64,000 nucleotides of DNA from Seongchinamella unica (lineage in GTDB: Bacteria > Pseudomonadota > Gammaproteobacteria > Pseudomonadales > Halieaceae): the NCBI RefSeq assembly GCF_004354085.1, contig NZ_SMSE01000001.1:921724-985723 (forward strand), in the 5' to 3' direction. Every line of letters begins with the position of its first letter. Position 1 is the stretch's first letter. The position numbers and the translations under genes are program-made. Under the pieces are notes generated by a model. The model saw only the letters and a program-made list of their open reading frames with translations. It was not told where the DNA came from and did no database searches. Shown in pieces: positions 16,961 to 24,893 of the stretch.

Positions 16961-17824
16961 ATGCATCCTGTAACCAAAACCCTCGCCGCTGCCAGCTTCG
17001 CAGTGATCAGCGCCCTGGCCCCGACCGTTGCCGCCGCGCCCAACCCCGCCCTGGTTGCAGCCGTTGAATCCCGCAGCGAGTCAGACCGCGCCCGCGACGC
17101 CGCTCGACACCCGGTTCAAACACTGACTTTCTTCCAGGTCGAGCCGGGAATGACGGTCGCCGAAGGACTTCCGGGGGGTGGCTGGTATAGCAATATCCTG
17201 GCGAACTATCTGGGCAGTGGAGGAATTCTCTACGGCATCAATTACCCGGAGAGAATCTGGCCAATGTTTCCCGGCCGGACTGACGAATGGCGCAAGGCAC
17301 GCGCTGCTGCCACCGGCAAATTCAATTCCATGGTGGCCGGCTTTACCGACAACGGCATCACCACCGACGGTTTTACCTTTACCACTGTGCCATCGCAGGC
17401 TGCGGGCACCGTCGACCGGGTGCTGTTGATTCGCGCCCTGCATAACCTCAATCGCTTCAACGCCCAGACCGGCATGCTGGCACAGGCACTGGCCTCGGTG
17501 CGCGGCATGCTCAAGGACGACGGCATGGTCGGTATCGTGCAGCACCGACTGCCCGAGTCGGCACCGGACGAGGGGGCTGACGGCAGCCGCGGCTACCTCA
17601 AGCAGTCCACGGTTATTGCCGCCATGGAGCAGGCGGGATTTGAGCTGGTGGCACAGAGCGAGATAAACGCCAACCCCAAGGACCGACCCGGCCCCGGCGA
17701 CACTGTCTGGCGCCTGCCGCCCTCGCTGAGCGGCAGCCAGGACGACCCGGAACAGCGGGCGGCGATGCTGGCGATTGGTGAATCGGACCGCATGACGTTG
17801 TTATTCCGTAAGGTCCGCCAGTAG
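16961..17824 (+). CDS. Exported class I methyltransferase-like protein
   Basis: A 287-residue protein with a clear signal peptide (MHPVTKTLAAASFAVISALA, ending in AAA) and a methyltransferase-fold body. The motif-I region reads MTVAEGLPGGGWYSNIL, a version of the SAM-binding GxGxG loop, and VDRVLLIRALHNLNRF follows at motif IV. Proteins of this kind recur in proteobacteria as periplasmic 'methyltransferase domain' proteins, although no SAM supply is known in the periplasm. A different ligand or a structural role is possible. The ATG at 16961 has GAGGA at 16949-16953 and lies 28 bp after the nucleotidyltransferase stop, so co-transcription is likely. Confidence 0.72.
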   Translation: MHPVTKTLAAASFAVISALAPTVAAAPNPALVAAVESRSESDRARDAARHPVQTLTFFQVEPGMTVAEGLPGGGWYSNILANYLGSGGILYGINYPERIWPMFPGRTDEWRKARAAATGKFNSMVAGFTDNGITTDGFTFTTVPSQAAGTVDRVLLIRALHNLNRFNAQTGMLAQALASVRGMLKDDGMVGIVQHRLPESAPDEGADGSRGYLKQSTVIAAMEQAGFELVAQSEINANPKDRPGPGDTVWRLPPSLSGSQDDPEQRAAMLAIGESDRMTLLFRKVRQ

Positions 17825-18220
17825 CCTGCGGGGCTGAACTCGCCCATGATATAACCTATGGTTATTATTAGAAATAATAAAATATCATAGCGGAATTTCT
17901 TGCCAGTAAAAAGTGCCTGCCCAATACTGATGACTCAGGCAACAGATTGGACTACACGCATGGGGTGAGTCGCGATCACGGAAGTTTGCCTGTTCCTTGG
18001 GGAAGCGGGTGGACATTAGTCAGAGATGGCCACAGCCAGAGGAAGGTGATCCGGTAGCGGGCCGGACCAGTTACAGCCTCCGCAGTATTTACACCGCTTT
18101 ACCCCAACCACGCCACTGCGCTCACAGGCCCGGTGGCGTTTTTTTATGCCCGGATAGGGAATAAGGTCTACGTTCCTAATAAGTTTGCGCTATGCTTGCC
18201 CCATCAACGAAGGGAACCCC
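17825..18220. other. 396-bp gene-free region, structured
   Basis: No credible coding frame is seen on either strand. The first part (17850-17890) is AT-rich and could hold a promoter. From about 17930 to 18145 there are several hairpins: 17950-17971 (GACT/AGTC arms enclosing CAC/GTG), TTCC/GGAA near 17993-18004, and TCCGG/CCGGA near 18049-18066. They are followed by an intrinsic terminator. The pattern suggests an untranslated regulatory RNA or long leader. It matches none of 6S, tmRNA, SRP or RNase P RNA well enough to name. Confidence 0.45.
18110..18145 (+). terminator. Rho-independent terminator
   Basis: The stem ACGCCAC (18110-18116) pairs with GTGGCGT (18133-18139). Its loop region contains a further short pairing, and a run of seven T follows (18139-18145). 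It lies about 290 bp after the exported methyltransferase gene and 75 bp before the next start, so it may end a separate small transcript. Confidence 0.75.
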
Positions 18221-19849
18221 ATGGCCAGCATTGAGCAATTGCTGCAGGACATCGAGAAGGCACCGAAAGGGCCACAGATCACTGCAATTTTCGACTTCGA
18301 CGGCACCATTATCGCCGGTTACTCCGCCACCGTTTTCATCCGCGAACAATTACGCCGGGGCGATATTTCTACCCGGGACTTTGTTGAAATTGCCCGCGCC
18401 ATGACCAGTTTTGGTCTGGGCAACCTTGGCTTTTCCGGAATGATGGCGGTCACTTCCCAGTTCATGCGCGGCATCGACGAGGAAACCTACCTGCAGGTGG
18501 GCGAGGAGCTGTATACCCGGCAGATTGCCCGCCGCATTTACCCCGAATCCCGCGCCCTGGTAAACGCCCACCTCGCCAGGGGTCACACGGTGGCAATCAT
18601 TTCCTCCGCGACCCCCTACCAGGTCGCCCCGGCAGCGGAAGACCTGGGCATCGAGCATTTACTGTGCACCCGGCTGGAGGTGGTGGACGGGAAGTTCACC
18701 GGTGGTGTGGTCAAGCCGACCTGCTTTGGCCAGGGCAAGGTGGATGCGGCTGAGGACCTGGCGGCACAGGTCGGCGCCGACCTGGACGATGGCTTTTTTT
18801 ACTCCGACAGTACCGACGACCAGTTGCTGCTGGAGCGTGTCGGCCATCCGCGGGCACTCAATCCCAGCGACAAACTGCAAAGGCTGGCCCACAAGAACAA
18901 CTGGCCTGCAGCCCGCTTTGGCAGCCGCGGCCGACCCAGTGTCAGCCAATTCGTCCGCTCCATCGCCGCCACTACCAGCCTGGTGACCAGCTTTGCCGCC
19001 GGACTGCCCATCTACGCACTCACCGGATCGCGCCGCGACTCGGTCAACTTTTCATTCTCCCTGTTCGCCGACACTGCCAGCGCCCTGATAGGCCTGGACC
19101 TCAATGTGACTGGCGAGGAACACCTGTGGTCTCATCGCCCCTGTGTTTTCCTGTTCAACCACCAGAGCAAGGCAGACGTGGTGATCATTGCCAAACTGCT
19201 GCGTCGGGACATCGCCGGTATCGGGAAAAAAGAGATCAAGCGAGAACAACCGCTGATCGGCAAGGTGATGGAGTTTGGTGGCGTGGTGTTTATCGACCGC
19301 GCAGATTCCAAAAGCGCGATCGAATCCATAGCGCCCCTGGTCGACGCGATGCGCAATGAGGGCCGGTCGGTGGTATTGGCGCCGGAAGGTACGCGCACCG
19401 TGTCACCGAAGCTGGCGCCGTTCAAGAAAGGTGGCTTCCACATTGCCATGCAGGCGGGAGTGCCCATCGTGCCCATCGTCATCCGTAACGCCGGCGATGT
19501 GTCTCCCAAGGGTGATTTCGTATTCCGCCCGGCCACCGTCGACGTGGAAGTACTGCCGCCGGTAGACACCAGTCAATGGTCCGCCAAGACCATCGACAGC
19601 CACGTGATCGAAGTGCGCAACATGTTCGCACGCAGTCTCGGGCAGCCCGAGCTGGAGGATCCTGCAGCCGCCAAACCCAAGAAACGACAGCGCAAATCAC
19701 CAGCACGTAAAAAAGCCGCCGCTGGCGGCAAAGCACCGGCCAGGAAAAAAGCCGCCGCCAAAAAAGCAGCGGCAAAGGCAAAGGCCACTCCCAGGAAAAA
19801 GGCCGCCGGCAAGGCCCGGCCCAAGGCCAGACCCAAGTCCGCAAAATAA
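18221..19849 (+). CDS. HAD-IB phosphatase / 1-acylglycerol-3-phosphate acyltransferase fusion with H1-like tail
   Basis: A 542-residue two-domain protein. Residues 1-235 are a HAD subfamily IB hydrolase: IFDFDGTI (D25, D27), IISSATPYQ, and YSDSTDD as motif IV. Residues about 285-480 are a PlsC-type acyltransferase: NHQSKADVV (H314, D319 of HX4D), GKKEIKREQPLIG, FIDR and PEGTR (E389). The last 60 or so residues (about 480-542) are almost only Lys, Ala, Arg and Pro in repeats such as ARKKAAAGGKAPARKKAAAK, resembling histone H1 or AlgP tails. The acyltransferase makes phosphatidic acid from lysophosphatidate; the HAD substrate is unknown. A GPAT gene and gpsA follow at once (21 and 9 bp), giving a phospholipid-precursor operon. 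Confidence 0.88.
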   Translation: MASIEQLLQDIEKAPKGPQITAIFDFDGTIIAGYSATVFIREQLRRGDISTRDFVEIARAMTSFGLGNLGFSGMMAVTSQFMRGIDEETYLQVGEELYTRQIARRIYPESRALVNAHLARGHTVAIISSATPYQVAPAAEDLGIEHLLCTRLEVVDGKFTGGVVKPTCFGQGKVDAAEDLAAQVGADLDDGFFYSDSTDDQLLLERVGHPRALNPSDKLQRLAHKNNWPAARFGSRGRPSVSQFVRSIAATTSLVTSFAAGLPIYALTGSRRDSVNFSFSLFADTASALIGLDLNVTGEEHLWSHRPCVFLFNHQSKADVVIIAKLLRRDIAGIGKKEIKREQPLIGKVMEFGGVVFIDRADSKSAIESIAPLVDAMRNEGRSVVLAPEGTRTVSPKLAPFKKGGFHIAMQAGVPIVPIVIRNAGDVSPKGDFVFRPATVDVEVLPPVDTSQWSAKTIDSHVIEVRNMFARSLGQPELEDPAAAKPKKRQRKSPARKKAAAGGKAPARKKAAAKKAAAKAKATPRKKAAGKARPKARPKSAK

Positions 19850-19870
19850 CTCCCAACATCAGGAGCCGAT

Positions 19871-22216
19871 TTGAATCTGGAGCAGAACTACCAAAATAAT
19901 AATCCGTGGCCAGCGCGGGATGAACAACAAGTCCTGTTCATTCTCGATGTACGTAACAGCACCGAGGAACAAATCCTCCGGGGCTGGATAAATCACCACG
20001 GCACCCGGGACAATAATGCCTTTGATGCCCCCCAGGTCTGTATTGACCTGAAGGATGAACGCACGGGCTTCGACAGCGGCCAACTGGTCATGTCGCTGGC
20101 CCTGCCCGACGACACCATCATCACCCCTTTGCGGGTTGTCTGGACTGACGCCGAGGGTAGCGCCATCACCCTGGGGCGGCTGCGCTATCTGGTCACCGGC
20201 GACCCGCGCAAGCCATCGGCGCGGCGCGCCAGGACCATCGCTGAAGAACACCCCGAGCGAGTGCATCTCGTTGCCGGCACGCCCGACACCGTGGCCAATC
20301 TGCGCCAGCGCTTCGAAGCCCACCATCGGGTGGAAGATGAGTCGGCGCAGGAGGAATTCGCCAATTTTGTTGCCCGCCAGGCCGCCGTGGTGCTGGATAT
20401 CAGCGAGCGCCAGGTCCGCGGGGGCCGCTACAAGGTACCCCGGCATGTGGCCGCCACCATTATGGCCAACGGAGATTACAACCGGGAGGTGCAGCGACTG
20501 GCCGACGAGCAGGGTCGCAGCAAGCAGGAACTGCTGAAAGAAGCCGCCGGTTACATGAAGGAAATGGTTTCAACGCCAAGCTCCTTCTGGCTGGACGTCT
20601 ACGCCCGTTTTAATACGTTCTGCCTGGGGCTGGGCTATGAGGAAGAAATTGTCTACGACCAGGCCGCGGTGGAACGACTGCGGCAGACGGTGCGCAACAA
20701 CCCGGCGATGCTGTTGTGGACCCATAAAACCTACCTGGACGGCATGGTTGTGCCCAAGGTGATGTACGATAACGATTTCCCGATGCCGCATATGTTCGGC
20801 GGCGCAAATCTCAACTTCCCGGGCCTGGGTCACCTGCTGCACCGCGCCGGCGCCATCTTTATCAAGCGCAGCTTCCAGGATAACGAGCTCTACAAGCTCA
20901 CCCTGCGCTACTACATCGGCTACCTGATGGAGAAACGCTTCCCGATGAACTGGGCCTTTGAGGGGACCCGCTCGCGCATGGGTAAACTGATGCCCCCACG
21001 CTACGGGCTGCTCAAATATGTGCTGGAAGCCTGCTACGAAACCGACGCCAGGAACATTCACATCATCCCGATCTCGATCAGCTACGACATCATCCGTGAT
21101 GTGGAGGAATACGCCACCGAACAAACAGGCCGAGGCAAGGGCGCCGAGTCGCTGAAGTGGTTTATTGGCTACGTGCGCAGCCTGGCACGCCCCATGGGCA
21201 AGGTCTACATGGATGTTGGAGAGCCGGTGATCCTGTCGCGCGCGCCGGAGCCCGGGGACAACCTGGCGCTGTCAAAAATTGCCTTTGAGGTTGCGGTTGA
21301 GGCCAACCATGTCACGCCCATCACCTTCCCATCGCTGGTGACAATGAGCCTGCTCGGGGCGGCCCCCAAGGCACTGACCGAGGAAGAGGTTATCAATGAC
21401 CTGAACGCGTTGCTGCACTGGGCGGAAACCCGCAACCTGCGCATCTCCGAAGACTTCAATCGCTCCTTCGCCGACCAGATGGAAGGCCTGCTGGGTATCA
21501 TGATCGATGAAAACATCGTCACCCGTTACGACGAAGGTCCGGAGGTCGTCTACGGCATTGGCCTGAATCAACATCCCGTGGCCAGCTACTACCGGAACAC
21601 GGTCATCCATTTTTTCGTCAACAAGGCCATTATCGAGCTGGCCCTGCTCAAGGCCAGTGAACAGTCGGAGCAAGATGCGCTACAGGCCTTCTGGTCTGAG
21701 GTTGACCACCTGCGGGACCTGTTCAAGTTCGAATTTTTCTATGCCCCCAGCGAGGAGTTCCACCAGCAAATACGTGATGAAATATCGCGTTACAGTCCCG
21801 AGTGGGAAGAGGTACTGGGGCAGGGGTCTGCCGGTTTCGGCGCCATGCTGAATAACATGACGCCACTGGTGGCCCATGTCACCCTGCTTACCTATGCCGA
21901 GGCCTACTCAGTCGTGGCCTCCATGCTGGCCCGCAAAGAACCCTTCGAGTCGCTGGAGGAGGACGAATGCGTGAATGAGGCCCTGACATATGGCCGCCAG
22001 GCCTATCTGCAGCGCAGGATCTCCAGCGAATCGTCCATCGGCAAGCTGTTATTCAAAAACGGTTATAAAATGCTGCAGAGCCGCAACCTGACGGAAGGCG
22101 GCAGGGAATCGCTGAAGGCCGAACGGCTGGACCTTGCCCGCGAGTTGCGGGAACTGCTGCGCCGAATCGATATAATACGGGCCATTGGTGTTGCCAACCG
22201 CAACGCTGCGCCCTGA
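19871..22216 (+). CDS. Glycerol-3-phosphate O-acyltransferase (PlsB-like)
   Basis: A 781-residue acyltransferase of the GPAT group. Motif I is HKTYLDG (H285, D290), motif II GAIFIKRSF, motif III FEGTRSRMG and motif IV IPISISYD, spaced as in PlsB. An N-terminal region of about 230 residues and a C-terminal helical region of about 300 residues flank the catalytic core, as in PlsB (about 800 residues). It transfers an acyl group to the sn-1 position of glycerol 3-phosphate at the inner membrane. Translation starts at TTG 19871 with AGGAG at 19861-19865. It lies between the AGPAT-fusion gene and gpsA, which supply the next and the previous steps. Motif I differs from the E. coli form, so acyl-donor preference is open. 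Confidence 0.87.
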   Translation: MNLEQNYQNNNPWPARDEQQVLFILDVRNSTEEQILRGWINHHGTRDNNAFDAPQVCIDLKDERTGFDSGQLVMSLALPDDTIITPLRVVWTDAEGSAITLGRLRYLVTGDPRKPSARRARTIAEEHPERVHLVAGTPDTVANLRQRFEAHHRVEDESAQEEFANFVARQAAVVLDISERQVRGGRYKVPRHVAATIMANGDYNREVQRLADEQGRSKQELLKEAAGYMKEMVSTPSSFWLDVYARFNTFCLGLGYEEEIVYDQAAVERLRQTVRNNPAMLLWTHKTYLDGMVVPKVMYDNDFPMPHMFGGANLNFPGLGHLLHRAGAIFIKRSFQDNELYKLTLRYYIGYLMEKRFPMNWAFEGTRSRMGKLMPPRYGLLKYVLEACYETDARNIHIIPISISYDIIRDVEEYATEQTGRGKGAESLKWFIGYVRSLARPMGKVYMDVGEPVILSRAPEPGDNLALSKIAFEVAVEANHVTPITFPSLVTMSLLGAAPKALTEEEVINDLNALLHWAETRNLRISEDFNRSFADQMEGLLGIMIDENIVTRYDEGPEVVYGIGLNQHPVASYYRNTVIHFFVNKAIIELALLKASEQSEQDALQAFWSEVDHLRDLFKFEFFYAPSEEFHQQIRDEISRYSPEWEEVLGQGSAGFGAMLNNMTPLVAHVTLLTYAEAYSVVASMLARKEPFESLEEDECVNEALTYGRQAYLQRRISSESSIGKLLFKNGYKMLQSRNLTEGGRESLKAERLDLARELRELLRRIDIIRAIGVANRNAAP

Positions 22217-22225
22217 GGAATCAGC

Positions 22226-23230
22226 ATGAATGCACTTAATATCGCGGTACTGGGCGGTGGCTCCTGGGGCACGACCGTCGCTTCGCTGGTGGCACGAAAC
22301 ACCGGGGTCACTCTCTGGGCCCGTAATCCGGACACGGTGGAGGAAATCAACACCCGGCACAGCAATGAGCGCTACCTGCCCGGGTTCCGGCTGGTCGATC
22401 GACTGCGGGCGACCAATGACATCGGCCAGGCGGTAAGGAATGCCGACGTCGTGGTCATGGGTATTCCTTCGCAAAATTTTCGCTCGGTGCTGGGGGAGGT
22501 CAAGCAGCACATCCGCGCCTGGGTGCCCATCATCAGCCTGACCAAGGGCCTGGAACTGGCCACCCGGATGCGCATGACCGAGATTATCCAGCAAGTACTG
22601 CCCGGTCACCCGGTGGGCGTGCTCACCGGACCCAACCTGGCCAGGGAAATCATGTCCGGACAGGCTGCTGCCGGCGTTATTGCCATGGAAGACGAAATCA
22701 TCGTCCAGGAGTTGCAGAGCGTGTTCAAGAGTGGCCTGTTCCGGGTCTACACCAATACCGACGTAATCGGCTGCGAACTGGGTGGCGTGCTGAAGAACAT
22801 TATCGCCATTGCGGTGGGCATGGGCGACGGCCAGGGCGCTGGCGACAATACCCGAGCGGCACTGATCACCCGGGGACTCTCGGAAATCACCCGGCTGGGA
22901 GTCGCCATGGGCGGCAAGCCGGAAACATTCGCTGGCCTGGCGGGCATGGGGGATATGATCGCTACCTGCACCAGCCCCCAGAGCCGTAACCGCCACGTCG
23001 GCATAGAACTGGGCAAAGGCCGCAGCATGGAAGAGATTATTGAGGAGATGACCATGGTCGCCGAAGGCGCCAAAAGTGCTCCGGCAGTCATGGCACTGGC
23101 AGATGAACACGGCGTGGAAATGCCTATTGCATCGGATGTATCCCGCGTGCTGGCGGGCGATGCCACCGCCAGCCGAGCCTTCAGGGGGCTGTTACGCGTG
23201 GAGGCGGGGGCAGAATCCGAACCCGGTTGA
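22226..23230 (+). CDS. gpsA: NAD(P)H-dependent glycerol-3-phosphate dehydrogenase
   Basis: A 334-residue GpsA. The N-terminal Rossmann motif is IAVLGGGSWGTTVASL; LTGPNLAREIMSGQAAAGV and the catalytic helix LGGVLKNIIAIAVGMGDG (catalytic Lys) follow, then FAGLAGMGDMIATCTSPQSRNR. It reduces dihydroxyacetone phosphate to sn-glycerol 3-phosphate, the backbone of phospholipids. The length is normal. It begins 9 bp after the GPAT stop, with TGAGGA ahead of the ATG, and completes the three-gene set G3P synthesis, first acylation, second acylation. Confidence 0.96.
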   Translation: MNALNIAVLGGGSWGTTVASLVARNTGVTLWARNPDTVEEINTRHSNERYLPGFRLVDRLRATNDIGQAVRNADVVVMGIPSQNFRSVLGEVKQHIRAWVPIISLTKGLELATRMRMTEIIQQVLPGHPVGVLTGPNLAREIMSGQAAAGVIAMEDEIIVQELQSVFKSGLFRVYTNTDVIGCELGGVLKNIIAIAVGMGDGQGAGDNTRAALITRGLSEITRLGVAMGGKPETFAGLAGMGDMIATCTSPQSRNRHVGIELGKGRSMEEIIEEMTMVAEGAKSAPAVMALADEHGVEMPIASDVSRVLAGDATASRAFRGLLRVEAGAESEPG

Positions 23231-23321
23231 AGCTGGCGGTGGCTACGGTTCTAGGGCAGAATTGGTCCCTATAAAACTGTCACCCGGTACGGGGATGGCA
23301 AAAATAGCGGGACACGAGACC

Positions 23322-24161
23322 ATGGGCATCAAAAAGTCAGTTATTGTCTTGGCGGCGCTGTATGCCGCGACAATCGGCGACGCTTTCGCCGGCACTTCCA
23401 AATTCACCGGTCTTCCCGGCAACCCGGAGCTGAGATCAGCTTCCGCACTGGTGCTGGACGACGATGGCAATATCATCTATGGCAAGGACGTCAACACCGT
23501 CCGGCCCATTGCCTCTATCACCAAGTTGATGACCGCCATGGTAATACTGGACTCGGGTATTCCCCTGGACGAGAAAATCACCATCACCAAAGCAGACCGG
23601 GATCTTGTCCGCCTCACCGGTTCGCGACTGGAGTACGGTGCCAGCCTGAGTCGCCGGGAAATGCTCCTGCTGGCACTGATGTCCTCGGAAAACCGTGCAG
23701 CCACGGCTCTCGGACGCACCTACCCCGGCGGCATGGACAATTTTGTCGCCCATATGAATCGCAAGGCGAAAGCGCTGGGTATGACGCATTCGCGGTTTGC
23801 CGACCCGGCGGGCCTGAAGGCGGAGAACGTCTCCACCGCCGCGGACCTGGCCCGGATGGTCAGCGCCGCTGACGAATACCCGCTGATTACCGAGGCCAGC
23901 ACCAAAACCCGGTTGGACGTCTACCCTTATCGGGGTCGCGGCCACCTGACCTATGGCAATACCAACCGGCTGCTGAAGAATGCCACCTGGGATATCGAAC
24001 TGAGCAAGACCGGCTACATCAACGAGGCCGGCCGCTGCCTGGTCATGCAGGCGAATATAGAAGGTGAGGATGTTTCCATCGTGCTGCTCAACTCCTTTGG
24101 CAAGCTCACTCCCTTTGGCGACTCCAATCGCCTGCGCAAGTGGATGCTGGCCAACAGCTGA
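23322..24161 (+). CDS. pbpG: D-alanyl-D-alanine endopeptidase (PBP7-like)
   Basis: A 279-residue penicillin-binding protein of the S11/PbpG type. After a signal peptide (GIKKSVIVLAALYAATIG, cut near AFA) come the three active-site motifs: SITK (nucleophile Ser in PIASITKLM), SEN (the SxN motif in SSENRAAT) and KTG (LSKTGYI). It cleaves peptidoglycan cross-links in the periplasm. There is no C-terminal amphipathic extension, as expected for PBP7 rather than PBP5. The ATG at 23322 starts the signal peptide; an in-frame ATG at 23295 would add nine residues. It is about 90 bp after gpsA and seems to be separately transcribed. Confidence 0.9.
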   Translation: MGIKKSVIVLAALYAATIGDAFAGTSKFTGLPGNPELRSASALVLDDDGNIIYGKDVNTVRPIASITKLMTAMVILDSGIPLDEKITITKADRDLVRLTGSRLEYGASLSRREMLLLALMSSENRAATALGRTYPGGMDNFVAHMNRKAKALGMTHSRFADPAGLKAENVSTAADLARMVSAADEYPLITEASTKTRLDVYPYRGRGHLTYGNTNRLLKNATWDIELSKTGYINEAGRCLVMQANIEGEDVSIVLLNSFGKLTPFGDSNRLRKWMLANS

Positions 24162-24184
24162 CGATGAGCGCACCCGGAACACCG

Positions 24185-24880
24185 ATGCCCAGATCCAGAT
24201 TAGTCTGCTGCCTGTTTGCCCTCTGCCTGCCGCTGCTGTCACAGGCAGAGCAGGAGGAGTTCCCGCCCCTGGTGCAGGCATTTTTTGGCAGCCTGATGCT
24301 GGATGACCAGAGCGGCGAGTGGGAAGACCTGGAGGGGAACCCGGTGGACATCAGTTTCCCCTCGGCGATCCCCAGCGGCGGCGTCGAGGCCGAGTACACG
24401 TATTTTGTCACCGATTACTTCAAGTGGGGCCTGAACTCCGGGGGCAGCATCGGCTGGAAAAACAGCGACACCCGGGTATCGGGCACTATCGGTGGCGACA
24501 CCGGCGCCAATATCCGCTTCGAGTTTGACAACTCCCTGTTCCTGGGGGAGTTACACCTGGGGGGCTACGTTCGCGGCTACATGGGACCGAATGTGTCGCT
24601 CTACGCCGCCGCAGGACCGATGATCATGTATGGCCAGCACCGGGTGGAGGGTGACCATATCGCCAACGGCAGCGACGACCTCGACTACGGCAAGGACAAG
24701 GATTCCAGCTTTGCCTTCGGCTTCTATGGCAGAACGGGGATCGACTACCAGTACAGCCCGGGGCAGCACGTGGGCCTGAGCCTTCGCTACCTGAATGCTG
24801 AAATGGACTTCGAAGACACCGTCGGCGACCTGGATATACGCGGACCACAGTTCGTCCTCACCTACAGCCAGGCGCTGTAA
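24185..24880 (+). CDS. Exported outer-membrane beta-barrel candidate
   Basis: A 231-residue protein with a signal peptide (PRSRLVCCLFALCLPLLS, cut near QAE). The body is rich in alternating polar and hydrophobic stretches and Gly/Tyr/Asp (SIGWKNSDTRVSGTIGG, LHLGGYVRGYMGPNVSLYA, HVGLSLRYLNAEMDFED). It ends GPQFVLTYSQAL, a strand pattern typical of small OmpW/OmpA-type barrels. No named family is certain. The start at 24185 begins the signal peptide; an in-frame ATG lies at 24164. The TAXI-type lipoprotein gene starts 13 bp downstream, so the two are likely co-transcribed. Confidence 0.7.
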   Translation: MPRSRLVCCLFALCLPLLSQAEQEEFPPLVQAFFGSLMLDDQSGEWEDLEGNPVDISFPSAIPSGGVEAEYTYFVTDYFKWGLNSGGSIGWKNSDTRVSGTIGGDTGANIRFEFDNSLFLGELHLGGYVRGYMGPNVSLYAAAGPMIMYGQHRVEGDHIANGSDDLDYGKDKDSSFAFGFYGRTGIDYQYSPGQHVGLSLRYLNAEMDFEDTVGDLDIRGPQFVLTYSQAL

Positions 24881-24893
24881 GCCAGGGCCGGCA

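Noticed and set aside
17930-18145. Possible 6S RNA because of the GTTACAGCCT string near the 3' part
   Set aside because: The rest lacks the 6S closing stem and central bubble pairing; the similarity is limited to about ten bases.
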